Below, in pieces: positions 40,768 to 50,928 of a stretch of DNA of 64,000 nucleotides; positions within the stretch are counted from its first letter, which is position 1; each line of letters begins with the position of its first letter. The notes beneath the pieces are model-generated. The model was given only the letters and a program-made list of their open reading frames with translations, made no database searches and was not told the DNA's origin. Source of the stretch: Algoriphagus boseongensis (GTDB taxonomy: Bacteria; Bacteroidota; Bacteroidia; Cytophagales; Cyclobacteriaceae); contig NZ_SNYF01000005.1 in the NCBI RefSeq assembly GCF_004362805.1, positions 856,952-920,951 of the forward strand, given 5' to 3'. The position numbers and the translations under genes are program-made.

Positions 40768-42297
40768 ATGAGAAGAATGTTTTTATTCAGTTTACTGGCT
40801 TTTTTTGCTTTGACACTTTTGTTCATGTGGCTTACAGGATTTTCAGAATTCCGATTCGGGTATGTGATTTTGGGAATTTTGTTTCTTCTTTCATTTTTGG
40901 GTGTATATGATGTGCTCCAGAAAAAACATGCAATCCGAAGGAATTTTCCCGTGGTTGGAAACTTTAGGTATCTTTTTGAATCGATTAGTCCAGAAATCCA
41001 ACAATACTTTATTGAATCCAATACCAGCGGAAGACCATTTAGCAGAAATCTAAGAGCTCTAGCCTACAGGAGATCCAAGAATGTCAACGATACCCATCCT
41101 TTTGGAACACAAAGAGACATTCATTTGGAAGATTACATAGCTCTAAGGCATTCGATTTATGCCAAAAAGCCTGTTGAGGAGGATCTACGAGTATTGGTGG
41201 GAGGTCCTGATTGTAAACAACCCTACTCAGCTTCCATACTGAATATTTCTGCCATGAGTTTTGGATCTCTAAGTTCAAATGCAATTTCTGCTTTGAATAG
41301 AGGGGCATTAAAAGGTGAATTTTATCACAATACAGGAGAGGGCGGAATATCTCCATATCATATGGAAGGTGGAGATTTATGCTGGCAAATAGGAACGGGC
41401 TATTTTGGATGTAGAAATGAAACAGGTGGATTTGATGAGGTTAAATTCCGGGAAAAAGCCATTTTGACGAAAGTTAAAATGATAGAAATCAAGCTTTCCC
41501 AAGGGGCTAAACCAGGTCATGGAGGTGTTTTACCCGGAGTAAAAAACACTAAAGAGATAGCTGAAATCAGAGGAGTTAAAGAAGGAACTACGATTGTTTC
41601 TCCTCCTTCTCATACGGCATTCGGAAATCCAAAAGAATTGGTTCAATTTATCCAAAAACTTAGAGAATTATCAGACGGGAAACCAATAGGATTTAAGCTT
41701 TGCATAGGTAGAACGGAAGAATTTGAAGATATCTGCAAAGCCATGCTGGAGCATTCGATCTATCCGGATTTTATCACGATAGATGGGGCAGAAGGGGGCA
41801 CTGGAGCAGCTCCTTTGGAATTCTCGGACAGTGTAGGCTTACCACTGGAACCTGCATTGATTTTTGCCCGACTTACTTTAGATAAGCACAGAATTAAGGA
41901 TAGAATTAGGCTAATTGCTTCTGGAAAGGCGCTGAGCGCTTTTTCGATTGTAAAAAATATGGCTTTGGGAGCTGATATGTGCAATTCTGCACGGGCATTC
42001 ATGTTTAGCTTAGGCTGTATCCAGGCTTTACGATGCAATACCAATTCTTGCCCTACCGGAGTGGCAACCCAGGATAAACACTTGAAAAAGGGGCTTGTAA
42101 TAACTGATAAAGCTGAGCGGGTTTATAATTTCCATAAGAACACCGTCCATGCTGTTAAAGAGCTACTTGGTGCTTCTGGGTATTCTCATACGTCTGAACT
42201 TTCAATAAGGGATTTAGTCAGGGGAGACGAGATGGTTGAATTCGCCAATCACTTTTTCCCGGATTCAGTCATCAACCATCTCCATCATAAATCATGA
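40768..42297 (+). CDS. FMN-binding glutamate-synthase-like protein, membrane anchored
   Basis: A 509-residue protein with two hydrophobic segments at the N-terminus (about 5-23 and 31-47) and a large domain matching the FMN/iron-sulfur part of glutamate synthase (GltB central region). FMN-site motifs are visible: ISAMSFGSLSSNAISALN, KLSQGAKPGHGGVLPG, and FITIDGAEGGTGAAPLEFSD. A CX5CX4C cluster motif (CIQALRCNTNSC) fits a 3Fe-4S centre. The glutaminase domain is missing, so it is not a complete glutamate synthase. Likely a membrane-bound oxidoreductase of unknown substrate. It overlaps the convergent lhgO gene by 6 bases. Confidence 0.9.
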   Translation: MRRMFLFSLLAFFALTLLFMWLTGFSEFRFGYVILGILFLLSFLGVYDVLQKKHAIRRNFPVVGNFRYLFESISPEIQQYFIESNTSGRPFSRNLRALAYRRSKNVNDTHPFGTQRDIHLEDYIALRHSIYAKKPVEEDLRVLVGGPDCKQPYSASILNISAMSFGSLSSNAISALNRGALKGEFYHNTGEGGISPYHMEGGDLCWQIGTGYFGCRNETGGFDEVKFREKAILTKVKMIEIKLSQGAKPGHGGVLPGVKNTKEIAEIRGVKEGTTIVSPPSHTAFGNPKELVQFIQKLRELSDGKPIGFKLCIGRTEEFEDICKAMLEHSIYPDFITIDGAEGGTGAAPLEFSDSVGLPLEPALIFARLTLDKHRIKDRIRLIASGKALSAFSIVKNMALGADMCNSARAFMFSLGCIQALRCNTNSCPTGVATQDKHLKKGLVITDKAERVYNFHKNTVHAVKELLGASGYSHTSELSIRDLVRGDEMVEFANHFFPDSVINHLHHKS

Positions 42298-43494
42298 GAA
42301 GCGTTTAAGTGCCATGGCTGCAACAGTTCCACCAATTGAAAGGGAACTTGTAGCAGCTGGGGAAGGGGCATTTAAAACATTAATTGCGAAAGCCGATTCC
42401 CTGATCGCAAAATCATCCAAAAGTCCCCCAGTCCGATCACAGGCTTGTGCTCTCACTCCGGCACCTCCATCGACTAGATCTGACTCTTGAATTTCAGGAA
42501 TTAATTCTTGCAAGGCCTTGGTAAAGGCCGCTTTTGAGAAGGATCTATAGAGTTCTCCAAAGCCCGTTTTCCAATATTTTGCTGCCACTTTTTGGAACCC
42601 AGGCCAAGCTAATGTTTCTGCCAATTCTCCCAGATTGATTTGAGATTTTTTGTAGCCTTCTCTTCTAAAGGCCAAAACAGCATTTGGACCTGCTTCTACA
42701 CCTCCCTTTTTCATTCGGGTAAAATGAACTCCTAAGAATGGGAAATTGGGATCTGGGACAGGATAGATCAGATTCTTAACTAGGTACTCTTTTTCTTTTT
42801 TAAGCTTATAATACTCTCCTCGGAAAGGGATGATTTTGACATCCGTAATGGATGCATCATTCATTCGCGCTACCAAATCAGAATAAAGGCCAGCGCAGTT
42901 AATTACCAGCTTAGATTCAAAAGTTCCTTTTGAGGTTTCAATGTAGTTAATGCCTTCCTTCAGATTAATTTCCAGTACTTTATGATTGAGGAAAATCTCA
43001 CCACCTTTTTGAATGATTTTTCTTCCATAGGCTAATGCAACCTGGAAATAATCCACGATTCCCGTTTGAGGAACATGGATAGCGGCCACACCAGCACAGT
43101 GAGGCTCGTATTCCTTCAGCTCTTCCAAAGTAATACTTCGGGTTCCTGTCAAGCCATTTTGGAGTCCTCGATCCAGCAAAGTCTTCAATAATGGTTTTTG
43201 CTCTTCTCTAGTCGCGACAACTACCTTTCCGGTGATTTCGAAGGGGATTTTTTCCTCCTCACAAAACTTCACCAATTCATGATATCCATTGATACAATTT
43301 GTCGCTTTTAAGGAGCCTGGCTTGTAGTATAGTCCAGAATGAATTACTCCCGAGTTATTTCCGGTTTGGTGCTTAGCTAGTTGATCTTCTTTCTCCAGAA
43401 TGGCGATTTTCAAATCAGGCCTTTCGTTTTGAATTTTAAGACCAGTGGCTAAGCCAACAATACCTCCTCCAACAATGACAATATCGTAAACCAT
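42292..43494 (-). CDS. lhgO: L-2-hydroxyglutarate oxidase
   Basis: A 400-residue FAD enzyme that oxidises L-2-hydroxyglutarate to 2-oxoglutarate. FAD-binding motif is DIVIVGGGIVGLATGLKI at the N-terminus. KHQTGNNSGVIHSGLYYKPG is the DAO-family segment where the substrate is held. FLGVHFTRMKKGGVEAGPNA and the C-terminal GAGVRAQACDRTGGL are LhgO signatures. The ATG at 43494 begins at the FAD motif, while the longer reading adds 12 residues of no sense. A -7 box lies 20 bases upstream. It converges with the FMN-binding glutamate-synthase-like gene. The electron acceptor is likely the quinone pool. Confidence 0.92.
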   Translation of the reverse strand: MVYDIVIVGGGIVGLATGLKIQNERPDLKIAILEKEDQLAKHQTGNNSGVIHSGLYYKPGSLKATNCINGYHELVKFCEEEKIPFEITGKVVVATREEQKPLLKTLLDRGLQNGLTGTRSITLEELKEYEPHCAGVAAIHVPQTGIVDYFQVALAYGRKIIQKGGEIFLNHKVLEINLKEGINYIETSKGTFESKLVINCAGLYSDLVARMNDASITDVKIIPFRGEYYKLKKEKEYLVKNLIYPVPDPNFPFLGVHFTRMKKGGVEAGPNAVLAFRREGYKKSQINLGELAETLAWPGFQKVAAKYWKTGFGELYRSFSKAAFTKALQELIPEIQESDLVDGGAGVRAQACDRTGGLLDDFAIRESAFAINVLNAPSPAATSSLSIGGTVAAMALKRFS

Positions 43495-43513
43495 GTAGAA
43501 TTCAATTTGAGTC

Positions 43514-43521
43514 CAAATATA
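43514..43521 (-). promoter_or_regulatory. Bacteroidota -7 box for lhgO
   Basis: Reads TATATTTG on the minus strand, a full match to TAnnTTTG, about 20 bases before the ATG. No clear -33 TTTG at the standard distance. Confidence 0.42.
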
Positions 43522-43662
43522 AAGGTCCAAGAATCAACCTTCCCGGTTTTGTTTGGAACAAATTTTAAAAGGTTTAAGAATTTTTCAGGCAGACATTGAA
43601 CCAAGAAGGTTTACTTTGACTTTAACTTGCGAGTGCAAAAGTTTCCTACCGACCTCAGATTA

Positions 43663-46140
43663 ATGCTTAGATCCGCTTTTTTCGCGATTTTCTTTCTTTT
43701 TTGCCAAGCCTCATTTGCCCAATATCTAATCAAGGGAAGAGTTACGGATGCAGAAACTGGGGATCCCATCGCCTTTGCCAATGTGATTTTGAAAAACACC
43801 ACTACAGGGATTACCACTGATTTTGAAGGGTATTATTCCATATCAGCTAAAGTCTTGTCTGATAGCTTGGTGGTAAGCTATTTGGGATATTTTACCCAAA
43901 GTAAAAAGCTGGAAAATCTCCCTGAGCAAACGCTAAATTTTCAATTAAGACCAAGTTCCTTTGAATTGGATGCATTTGTCTTCGAATCAGGGGAAAATCC
44001 GGCTTTTGAGATCATTAGAAGGGCATCGGAGCGAAGAAGAGACTTTGATAAGAGGAGCCTACAGGCTTATGAATCAAAAAACTACACCAAAATTGAAATC
44101 GATATAGACAACCTGTCTGAGGATTTTCGACAAAGAAAATCGGTTCGATCGGTTACTTCTGTTTTGGATAGCATCAAGCAATTGACCAATGACGAGGGAG
44201 AGAAGATCCTGCCTGTTTTTTTCTCTGAGACGGTTTCAAAATTTTATTACAGAAATAATCCTGAATTGAGAAAAGAGGTCATTGAAAAGACCAAAGTTAC
44301 TGGGGTTGGAATAACGGATGGCTCAACGACTTCTCAGATCACCGGATCAGTATTTCAGGAATATAATTTTTACAAAAACTGGCTTAACATCCTGAATAAA
44401 GACTTTATATCCCCGATTGCAGACGGATGGAAGACCTATTATGACTATGATCTTTTGGATTCGGTTTATGTGGAAAATGACTTTTGTTACAAGCTGCAGG
44501 TCTATCCAAGAAGGGAGCAGGACTTGGCTTTTTCAGGTACGATTTGGATCAAAAAAGATGACTATTCTTTAAAACAAGTCGATTTAACCATTCCCAAAGC
44601 CGCTAACCTGAACTTTGTAGAGAGGATAAAAATCCAACAGGAACTTAAACCTACTACCGCAGGGCCCTTAATGCCTTCGAAGACCAGGGTAATGGTGAAA
44701 ATTTCTCAGGTAACAGATAAGACTGCCGGTCTTTTGGCGAAGTTTTATACAGCCACGGATAGCATCGTGGTAAATGACCCTCAACCCACACCATTTTTCA
44801 ATCAGGCAGTAGAATTAAAACCTGATTTCAGTGAATTTGAGGCTGATTTTTGGCAAAACAGTAGGCCAGACCCTTTGTCGGTAGAAGAGTTAGCCATCTT
44901 GCAGATGGTGGATACTTTAAAGAAAATCCCCATCATTCGCTTTTATTCTGAGGGCCTAAAGTTCTTTGCCACAGGATATAAACCCATAGGGAAAATTGAC
45001 GTAGGGCCATGGCCAGCATTTTTCAATTACAATAATCTCGAAGGAATTCGATTGGGATTTGGTCTTCGAACCAATTACAAATTCAGTAAGAAATGGGTAA
45101 TCCAAGGCTACACGGGATTTGGATTTAGAGATTTAGAGTGGAAATATTCTGCTAGCCTAACGCGAATTTTAGATCGAAAAAGATGGACCACTATCCAGGT
45201 TTATTCATCAAAAGAGATCGAACAAATCGGTTTGGAAATTGCCAGTTTACAATCCAATAGCGTTTTTCTAGCAGCAAGTAGATTTGGGACCTTAAGAAGT
45301 CCCTATTTCAGCAGGAATCACGGCTTAGCTTTCCAAAGGGAATTTTTCAAAGGATTTCTGTTTAAAACCGGAATGAACTTCAGTCAATTTGATCCTTTGT
45401 TTCCTTTTTACTATTTGGAAAAGGACACCAAAGAATACAGAAATTCATTTGAGACGACTGAATTTAGAGCTGGAATCCGCTACGGAAGGGATGAAATCAT
45501 CATCATCAATGACAACGAGAGAGCCTCTTTAGGATCCTTGAAATGGCCTATTGTTGAGGTCAATTATGCCAAGGGTTTTAATGGACTTGGTGGAGATTTG
45601 GACTATCAAAAGCTGAGTTTTTACCTCTATCACCGAATCAATTTGGGCTTGTTTGGGGTAGGTCGATATGAATTAGACGCTGGAAAGATCTTTGGGGAAG
45701 TTCCTTATCCGATTTTGAAGAACCACCTCGGGAACGAAACCATCTTCTATACCACGGCGGCTTTCAATACGATGAATTTCACAGAATTCACTTCTGATCA
45801 GTATTTCAGCATTCGCTATCGCCAATCCTTTGAGGGTTTTTTGTTGAATTCCATTCCTTTGATGAAGAAACTCAAGTGGAGATTTGTGGGGAATGTAAAT
45901 TCACTTTGGGGATCAGTGAGAGACGAAAATATTGCCAATGTACCATCAGTAGATCCGGAAGGAAATCCTCTAAAAACATTTGGAAGACTTGATTTGGGAA
46001 CGCCGTATCTTGAATTAGGCTATGGGGTAGAAAATATATTTAAGTTTTTCCGAGTGGATTTCTTTCACCGAATGACTTATTTGGATAATCCAGGAGCCAA
46101 ACCCTTTCATGTGAAAGTGAGTGCTCAATTTATTTTATAA
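43663..46140 (+). CDS. DUF5686/carboxypeptidase-regulatory-like outer-membrane protein
   Basis: An 825-residue envelope protein. The ATG at 43663 starts a signal peptide (FFAIFFLFCQASFAQ). A carboxypeptidase-regulatory-like domain follows (YLIKGRVTDAETGDPIAFAN). The remaining 700 residues match the DUF5686 family of Bacteroidota, ending in an aromatic-rich beta-barrel (FGLRTNYKFSKKWVIQGYTG; final FHVKVSAQFIL). It is probably an outer-membrane protein; the function of the family is unknown. The longer reading would need TTG and gives no signal peptide at its start. It is followed by thrS after 109 bases. Confidence 0.87.
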   Translation: MLRSAFFAIFFLFCQASFAQYLIKGRVTDAETGDPIAFANVILKNTTTGITTDFEGYYSISAKVLSDSLVVSYLGYFTQSKKLENLPEQTLNFQLRPSSFELDAFVFESGENPAFEIIRRASERRRDFDKRSLQAYESKNYTKIEIDIDNLSEDFRQRKSVRSVTSVLDSIKQLTNDEGEKILPVFFSETVSKFYYRNNPELRKEVIEKTKVTGVGITDGSTTSQITGSVFQEYNFYKNWLNILNKDFISPIADGWKTYYDYDLLDSVYVENDFCYKLQVYPRREQDLAFSGTIWIKKDDYSLKQVDLTIPKAANLNFVERIKIQQELKPTTAGPLMPSKTRVMVKISQVTDKTAGLLAKFYTATDSIVVNDPQPTPFFNQAVELKPDFSEFEADFWQNSRPDPLSVEELAILQMVDTLKKIPIIRFYSEGLKFFATGYKPIGKIDVGPWPAFFNYNNLEGIRLGFGLRTNYKFSKKWVIQGYTGFGFRDLEWKYSASLTRILDRKRWTTIQVYSSKEIEQIGLEIASLQSNSVFLAASRFGTLRSPYFSRNHGLAFQREFFKGFLFKTGMNFSQFDPLFPFYYLEKDTKEYRNSFETTEFRAGIRYGRDEIIIINDNERASLGSLKWPIVEVNYAKGFNGLGGDLDYQKLSFYLYHRINLGLFGVGRYELDAGKIFGEVPYPILKNHLGNETIFYTTAAFNTMNFTEFTSDQYFSIRYRQSFEGFLLNSIPLMKKLKWRFVGNVNSLWGSVRDENIANVPSVDPEGNPLKTFGRLDLGTPYLELGYGVENIFKFFRVDFFHRMTYLDNPGAKPFHVKVSAQFIL

Positions 46141-46249
46141 CCTATGTTTTTTGGATTCCTTTTCCCCTAAATTTTTCCTTTGAATACACTTATGCATATT
46201 TGCAGTCGAAACATGATGCCTGTTTGTATGGGCAGAAAAACAAAATAAA

Positions 46250-48202
46250 ATGTCAAAACAAATTAAGATTACCCTTCCTGATGGATCAGTTAGGGAGTAT
46301 GAAAAAGGAACAACCGGACTGCAGATTGCTGCCAGTATCAGCGAGGGTTTAGCCCGAAATGTTCTTGCCGCCAAAGTGAATGGTCAAGTTTGGGACGCTA
46401 CTCGTCCAATTCAGGAAGATTCTACTTTGCAATTATTAACCTGGAATGATGGAGAAGGTAAAAATACCTTTTGGCATTCTTCAGCCCACTTGATGGCTGA
46501 GGCGCTGGAAGAGCTTTACCCTGGAACCAAATTTGGTATCGGTCCTCCTATTGAAACTGGATTCTACTACGATGTGGATTTCGGAGATCACAAACTGGAA
46601 GGAGAGGAGCTGGAGAAAATTGAGCAGAAGATGATCGAACTCGCCAAACAAAAAAGCGAGTATATCCGAAAAGAAGTGTCAAAAGCCGATGCTTTGGCTT
46701 ATTTCCAAGAAAAAGGAGATGAATATAAGCTCGACCTTTTGGAAGGATTGGAAGATGGTTCAATCACCTTTTATGAGCAAGGAAACTTCACTGATCTTTG
46801 TCGTGGACCACATATTCCTAACACAGGATTTATCAAAGCTGTTAAGCTGACCAATATTGCCGGAGCCTATTGGAGGGGAGATGAAAAACGAAAAATGTTG
46901 ACCCGTATCTATGGGGTTACCTTTCCAAAAGCTCAGGAATTAAAAGATTATTTGACTTTACTGGAGGAAGCGAAGAAGCGCGATCACCGAAAAATCGGTC
47001 GAGAGTTGGAGCTTTTCACCTTTTCCGAAAAAGTAGGAATGGGGCTTCCTTTGTGGTTGCCTAAGGGAACTTTGCTTCGTGAGCGTCTGATTAGCTTTAT
47101 GAAAAAAGCTCAGGACAAATCAGGCTACCAACAGGTAACTACTCCTCATATTGGAAGTAAGGTTTTGTATGAGACTTCAGGTCATTACGAGAAATATGGT
47201 AAGGATTCATTCCAACCTATCACCACTCCTCATGAAGGCGAAGCGTTTTTGTTGAAACCAATGAATTGTCCTCATCACTGCGAGATCTACAAGCATAAGC
47301 CTAGATCTTACAAGGATTTGCCAATTCGTTATGCGGAATTTGGAACCGTCTATCGGTACGAACAAAGTGGGGAATTGCATGGTTTGACCCGAGTGAGAGG
47401 ATTTACGCAGGATGACGCCCATATTTTCTGCCGTCCAGATCAGGTAAAAGAGGAGTTTATCAAGGTAATCGACTTGGTTTTGTATGTTTTCAAAGCCTTG
47501 GGATTCCAGGATTATACCGCTCAGATTTCCTTAAGAGATCCAGAAAATAAGCAGAAGTATATAGGTACAGATGAAGCTTGGGAAAAAGCAGAGGCTGCGA
47601 TTATTGAAGCTGCTGCTGAAAAAGGGCTTGAGACAGTAACTGAATTAGGCGAAGCAGCCTTTTATGGTCCTAAGCTTGATTTTATGGTTAAGGATGCTTT
47701 GGGAAGAAAGTGGCAACTAGGAACTATCCAAGTTGACTATCAGCTTCCTGAGAGATTCCAACTGGAATACATTGGATCAGACAATCAAAAGCATAGACCT
47801 GTGATGATTCACAGAGCTCCATTTGGCTCTTTGGAAAGGTTTGTAGCTGTCCTAATTGAGCATTGTGCAGGTGATTTTCCACTTTGGCTAGCTCCTGAGC
47901 AGATTAATATTTTGCCTATTTCTGAGAAATACATCGGGTATGCAGAGGAATTGAAAGGTATTTTGGAAGACGCCGGTATCACAGGAAACATAGATAACCG
48001 TGATGAAAAAATCGGAAGAAAAATCCGTGATGCTGAAGTCAAAAAAGTCCCTTTTATGCTTATTGTAGGGGAAAAAGAGCAAGAGGAAAGAAAAATCTCC
48101 ATCCGAAAAAGGGGAGAGGGTGACTTAGGGAGTTTCTCAATTGAGGATTTTATTAAGTATTTTCAAGGGATTATTTCAGAATCACTGAACAAGGAAGAAT
48201 AA
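46250..48202 (+). CDS. thrS: Threonyl-tRNA synthetase
   Basis: A 650-residue class II synthetase with the standard layout: TGS domain ([20 protein letters not shown]), editing domain with [16 protein letters not shown] (HxxxH) and RGPHIPNTG, catalytic core with [12 protein letters not shown] (Zn ligands include this Cys), and [14 protein letters not shown] plus the C-terminal anticodon domain. It charges tRNA-Thr; the tRNA-Thr(UGU) gene lies 15 kb away at the end of this window. It leads a cluster with infC, rpmI and rplT, which in many bacteria is a regulated unit for translation. Confidence 0.98.
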   Translation: MSKQIKITLPDGSVREYEKGTTGLQIAASISEGLARNVLAAKVNGQVWDATRPIQEDSTLQLLTWNDGEGKNTFWHSSAHLMAEALEELYPGTKFGIGPPIETGFYYDVDFGDHKLEGEELEKIEQKMIELAKQKSEYIRKEVSKADALAYFQEKGDEYKLDLLEGLEDGSITFYEQGNFTDLCRGPHIPNTGFIKAVKLTNIAGAYWRGDEKRKMLTRIYGVTFPKAQELKDYLTLLEEAKKRDHRKIGRELELFTFSEKVGMGLPLWLPKGTLLRERLISFMKKAQDKSGYQQVTTPHIGSKVLYETSGHYEKYGKDSFQPITTPHEGEAFLLKPMNCPHHCEIYKHKPRSYKDLPIRYAEFGTVYRYEQSGELHGLTRVRGFTQDDAHIFCRPDQVKEEFIKVIDLVLYVFKALGFQDYTAQISLRDPENKQKYIGTDEAWEKAEAAIIEAAAEKGLETVTELGEAAFYGPKLDFMVKDALGRKWQLGTIQVDYQLPERFQLEYIGSDNQKHRPVMIHRAPFGSLERFVAVLIEHCAGDFPLWLAPEQINILPISEKYIGYAEELKGILEDAGITGNIDNRDEKIGRKIRDAEVKKVPFMLIVGEKEQEERKISIRKRGEGDLGSFSIEDFIKYFQGIISESLNKEE

Positions 48203-48285
48203 CGTAAAATTTTATTCTGATTTTCTGAATCAGAAATAATTCCGATATTTGCAGGCAATTTCAAATTAAAACGACAACAGCTAAC

Positions 48286-48840
48286 TTGAACCAAAGACCA
48301 CATCAACAAAGAGGAAGACAAGAAGAACCCTATAAGGTTAATCATAAGATCAGAGCCCGTGAAGTTCGGGTAGTAGGTGATTTTGTAGAGGGAGGGAACG
48401 CGGTTCTTTCTTTGGACAGAGCCATCAAACTAGCAGAAGAGAATGAGCTTGATCTGGTAGAGATTTCTCCCAACGCCACTCCTCCTGTTTGTAAAATTAT
48501 TGATTACGCGAAGTTTAAATACGAGCAGAAAAAGAAGCAGAAGGAAATCAAGGCCAATGCAGCTAAAGTCGTTTTAAAAGAAATTCGTTTCGGACCTAAT
48601 ACAGATGATCACGACTTCAACTTTAAGTTGAAGCACGCAATCAACTTCCTAAAAGAAGGAGCCAAGGTAAAGGCTTACGTTCATTTTGTCGGCCGTTCGA
48701 TTGTTTTCAAGGAAAGAGGGGAAATGCTTCTTCTGAAGTTTGCCCAAGCTCTTGAAGACCATGGAGTGGTAGAACAAATGCCAAAGTTGGAAGGAAAGCG
48801 GATGAATATCTTTATCGCTCCGAAACCTCATAAGAAATAA
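48286..48840 (+). CDS. infC: Translation initiation factor IF-3 (non-ATG start)
   Basis: Binds the 30S subunit and checks initiation. About 184 residues; the conserved start [12 protein letters not shown] and [20 protein letters not shown] are clear, and the C-domain has [20 protein letters not shown]. No ATG exists between the thrS stop and these motifs. The TTG at 48286 is used here, but an in-frame ATT lies 7 codons earlier (48265). In Escherichia coli infC starts with AUU and IF-3 represses its own synthesis through it, so a rare start here fits the same autocontrol. Which of the two codons is used is not certain. Confidence 0.95.
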   Translation: MNQRPHQQRGRQEEPYKVNHKIRAREVRVVGDFVEGGNAVLSLDRAIKLAEENELDLVEISPNATPPVCKIIDYAKFKYEQKKKQKEIKANAAKVVLKEIRFGPNTDDHDFNFKLKHAINFLKEGAKVKAYVHFVGRSIVFKERGEMLLLKFAQALEDHGVVEQMPKLEGKRMNIFIAPKPHKK

Positions 48841-48864
48841 TTTCAACCAACTAAATACAGCAAA

Positions 48865-49059
48865 ATGCCAAAAGTAAAAACCAAATCAAGTGCGAAGAAG
48901 CGGTTCACTTTAACAGGAACCGGCAAAATCAAAAGGAAACACGCTTTCAAAAGCCACATCCTGACGAAAAAGTCTACTAAAAGAAAGCATAACCTAACCA
49001 AAGCTGGTTTGGTACATACTTCCGATGAAGGTAGAGTAAGAGATATGTTGAAAATCTGA
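48865..49059 (+). CDS. rpmI: 50S ribosomal protein L35
   Basis: A 64-residue, highly basic ribosomal protein with the family signature [20 protein letters not shown] and [19 protein letters not shown]. It starts 24 bases after infC and ends 106 bases before rplT. It is a normal length for L35. The operon order infC-rpmI-rplT is conserved widely and supports the call. Expression is likely co-controlled with L20 through the shared transcript. Confidence 0.97.
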   Translation: MPKVKTKSSAKKRFTLTGTGKIKRKHAFKSHILTKKSTKRKHNLTKAGLVHTSDEGRVRDMLKI

Positions 49060-49124
49060 TTTTCAACAAATTCCCTTTAACAATTAAGGTTTATTTATTC
49101 ACCAGATGCTTTGGTAAAAAAGAT

Positions 49125-49138
49125 TCCGATCGATCGGA
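49125..49138. promoter_or_regulatory. 14-bp palindrome in the rplT leader
   Basis: TCCGATCGATCGGA is a perfect dyad in the 106-base gap between rpmI and rplT, about 28 bases before the rplT ATG. Leaders in this operon often bind L20 for autocontrol, so an RNA stem here would fit, but I cannot show L20 binding. Confidence 0.35.
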
Positions 49139-49165
49139 GCACCAAGTGTCAAAAAACAAAAAACT

Positions 49166-49510
49166 ATGCCTAGATCAGTAAACGCGGTTGCGTCAAGAGC
49201 AAGAAGAAAAAAGGTTTTAAAGGCCACTAGAGGTTACTTCGGAAGAGGTAGCAACGTTTGGACTGTAGCCAAAAACAAATACGAGAAAGGTCTTCAGTAC
49301 GCTTACAGAGACAGAAAAGCTAAGAAAAGAGAATTCAGAGCTTTGTGGATCCAGCGTATCAATGCCGGTGCTAGAGAGCTCGGAATGTCCTATTCTCAAT
49401 TGATGGGTATGTTGAAGAAAGCTGATATCGAACTTAACAGAAAGGTATTGGCAGATCTTGCAATGAACCATCCTGAAGCATTTAAAGCTGTAGTTGAAAG
49501 AGTGAAATAA
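49166..49510 (+). CDS. rplT: 50S ribosomal protein L20
   Basis: A 114-residue ribosomal protein with the L20 signature [20 protein letters not shown] and [15 protein letters not shown], then [20 protein letters not shown]. It is needed for early 50S assembly, and in other bacteria it represses its own operon by binding the mRNA leader. It is the last gene of the cluster, with a UUCG-loop terminator 24 bases after the stop. Confidence 0.98.
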   Translation: MPRSVNAVASRARRKKVLKATRGYFGRGSNVWTVAKNKYEKGLQYAYRDRKAKKREFRALWIQRINAGARELGMSYSQLMGMLKKADIELNRKVLADLAMNHPEAFKAVVERVK

Positions 49511-49533
49511 GGTTGGCACTACCTTATTTTGCG

Positions 49534-49562
49534 AAAGCCTTCCTTCGGGAAGGCTTTTTTTA
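49534..49562. terminator. UUCG-loop intrinsic terminator after rplT
   Basis: Arms AAAGCCTTCC and GGAAGGCTTT around TTCG, followed by a T-run on the plus strand. The convergent transporter gene ends 2 bases beyond it and may use it weakly too. Confidence 0.93.
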
Positions 49563-49563
49563 T

Positions 49564-50892
49564 TTAAAACAATTTAAAAATCCCATAAAGGGAAATCATT
49601 AAAATTGAAATTACGCTAAGCCAAAACATGATTTCAGACCAAAATTCAGACATGATCTGAAGTCCTCGATTCTTTTTTCTAAACTGCACAGAAGCCACAA
49701 CAACAACCAATAGCAATACTGAACCGACTACTCCACCCGAAAGAATCATAAAGCCAGGCAATTCCACAAAAAGAAAGGTGATGACCCAAAGTATAGGTAG
49801 GATCCAGGCCAACAACTTAACCCACCTTTTTCGATTTGATTCATTATTTGCGGGTATCCAGCCAAATTGAGAAAAGACATCTGGAAACAATCTGGACCAG
49901 TAGGCAAGTGTAGCGAACACACTAGAATACAATGCAAAAAAAGCCCCTGTTAAATAACCCAGTCTAGCCCCTTGACCAAGTGATTCTGTATAGATATTGG
50001 CTACAAAATTTATCAATTCTGTTCCATCGGGAATTTCTTCCTGTTCATGTAATACAGCCGCACCCAATAAATAGAAGGAAGCTGTGACCAAAGTGTAAAT
50101 AATCATGGCCAAAAAGGCATCGAGATACATAATTTTGATCCAAGCCTTAGCTCTCACTTTCCATTCTTCACTACCATCATTTGGCCCGGTATATTTTGCA
50201 TATCCCTTTTCCTGGCACCAATAAGTGTAAGCAATAATTTCATCACTAGCCACACCAGTAATCCCAAATGCTCCAATAGCCACAAAAATCACCTCATTAG
50301 GTAGGTTGAAAGACAATCCAGACAATACCTCATCAATCGAAAAGCTAAATGGAGTAAAGAATAGACCCACCAAAGAAGCAATAGTAAAGATGGTAAACCC
50401 AAAAACCATCAGGGTGGCGACTTTCTCTATCAGATAATAATAGTTTTTGAAAATAAGTAGGCTAAGCGTGATGCCTAGAAGTACTACCCAAAATGAAACT
50501 GTTGCTACTGGAAAAATCAGTGACAAAACAATTGCTGCTCCGCCGAGCATTCCGCCTAATTGAAGAATTTTTAAAATGGTCAAGCCAAAAGTTAACCAAA
50601 CAGTCCATTTTCCTTTTCCTAATTTCGGTCCAGACAGATTATTGAATTCGGCCATCAAGGGATTTCCAGTGATAATGGCATTTTTTCCAAATTCAAGTTG
50701 GATTGCTACTTTAATTAAGCAGCTTACCAGAATTACCCAAAAAGTAACAAAACCTCCTTCAGCCCCAAGGAGAGTAGTGGCAATTAATTCACCAGAACCT
50801 ACAATTGATGCTGAGAGAATGAATCCGGGGCCTAAAAACCTAAGTTTTTGGAAAAAATTGTTGGGAGGATTTTGGATTGATTTCGGGTTCAT
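49564..50892 (-). CDS. Nramp-related divalent metal transporter with atypical metal site
   Basis: A 442-residue, about 11-helix membrane protein of the Nramp family. In TM1 the usual DPGN metal-site motif is replaced: LGPGFILSASIVGSGELIAT. In TM6 the usual Met-Pro-His motif is also replaced (AIGAFGITGVASDEIIAYTYW). Both canonical metal ligands are thus missing, so this belongs to a divergent clade whose substrate may be Mg, another ion or something else. It is a lone gene, head to head with nothing else, convergent with rplT. The fold is clear but the transported substrate is not. Confidence 0.82.
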   Translation of the reverse strand: MNPKSIQNPPNNFFQKLRFLGPGFILSASIVGSGELIATTLLGAEGGFVTFWVILVSCLIKVAIQLEFGKNAIITGNPLMAEFNNLSGPKLGKGKWTVWLTFGLTILKILQLGGMLGGAAIVLSLIFPVATVSFWVVLLGITLSLLIFKNYYYLIEKVATLMVFGFTIFTIASLVGLFFTPFSFSIDEVLSGLSFNLPNEVIFVAIGAFGITGVASDEIIAYTYWCQEKGYAKYTGPNDGSEEWKVRAKAWIKIMYLDAFLAMIIYTLVTASFYLLGAAVLHEQEEIPDGTELINFVANIYTESLGQGARLGYLTGAFFALYSSVFATLAYWSRLFPDVFSQFGWIPANNESNRKRWVKLLAWILPILWVITFLFVELPGFMILSGGVVGSVLLLVVVVASVQFRKKNRGLQIMSEFWSEIMFWLSVISILMISLYGIFKLF

Positions 50893-50928
50893 TCGTTTTG
50901 AAATATACCCAAAAAAGAAAGTCCGCTA

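Noticed and set aside
42292..42297. Frameshift at the lhgO and FMN-binding glutamate-synthase-like junction
   Set aside because: The 6-base overlap is between two stops of convergent complete genes, so nothing is broken.
46179..46202. Full promoter before thrS
   Set aside because: CATATTTG lacks the first T of the -7 box and the nearest TTTG is only 12 bases upstream, so I could not support it.
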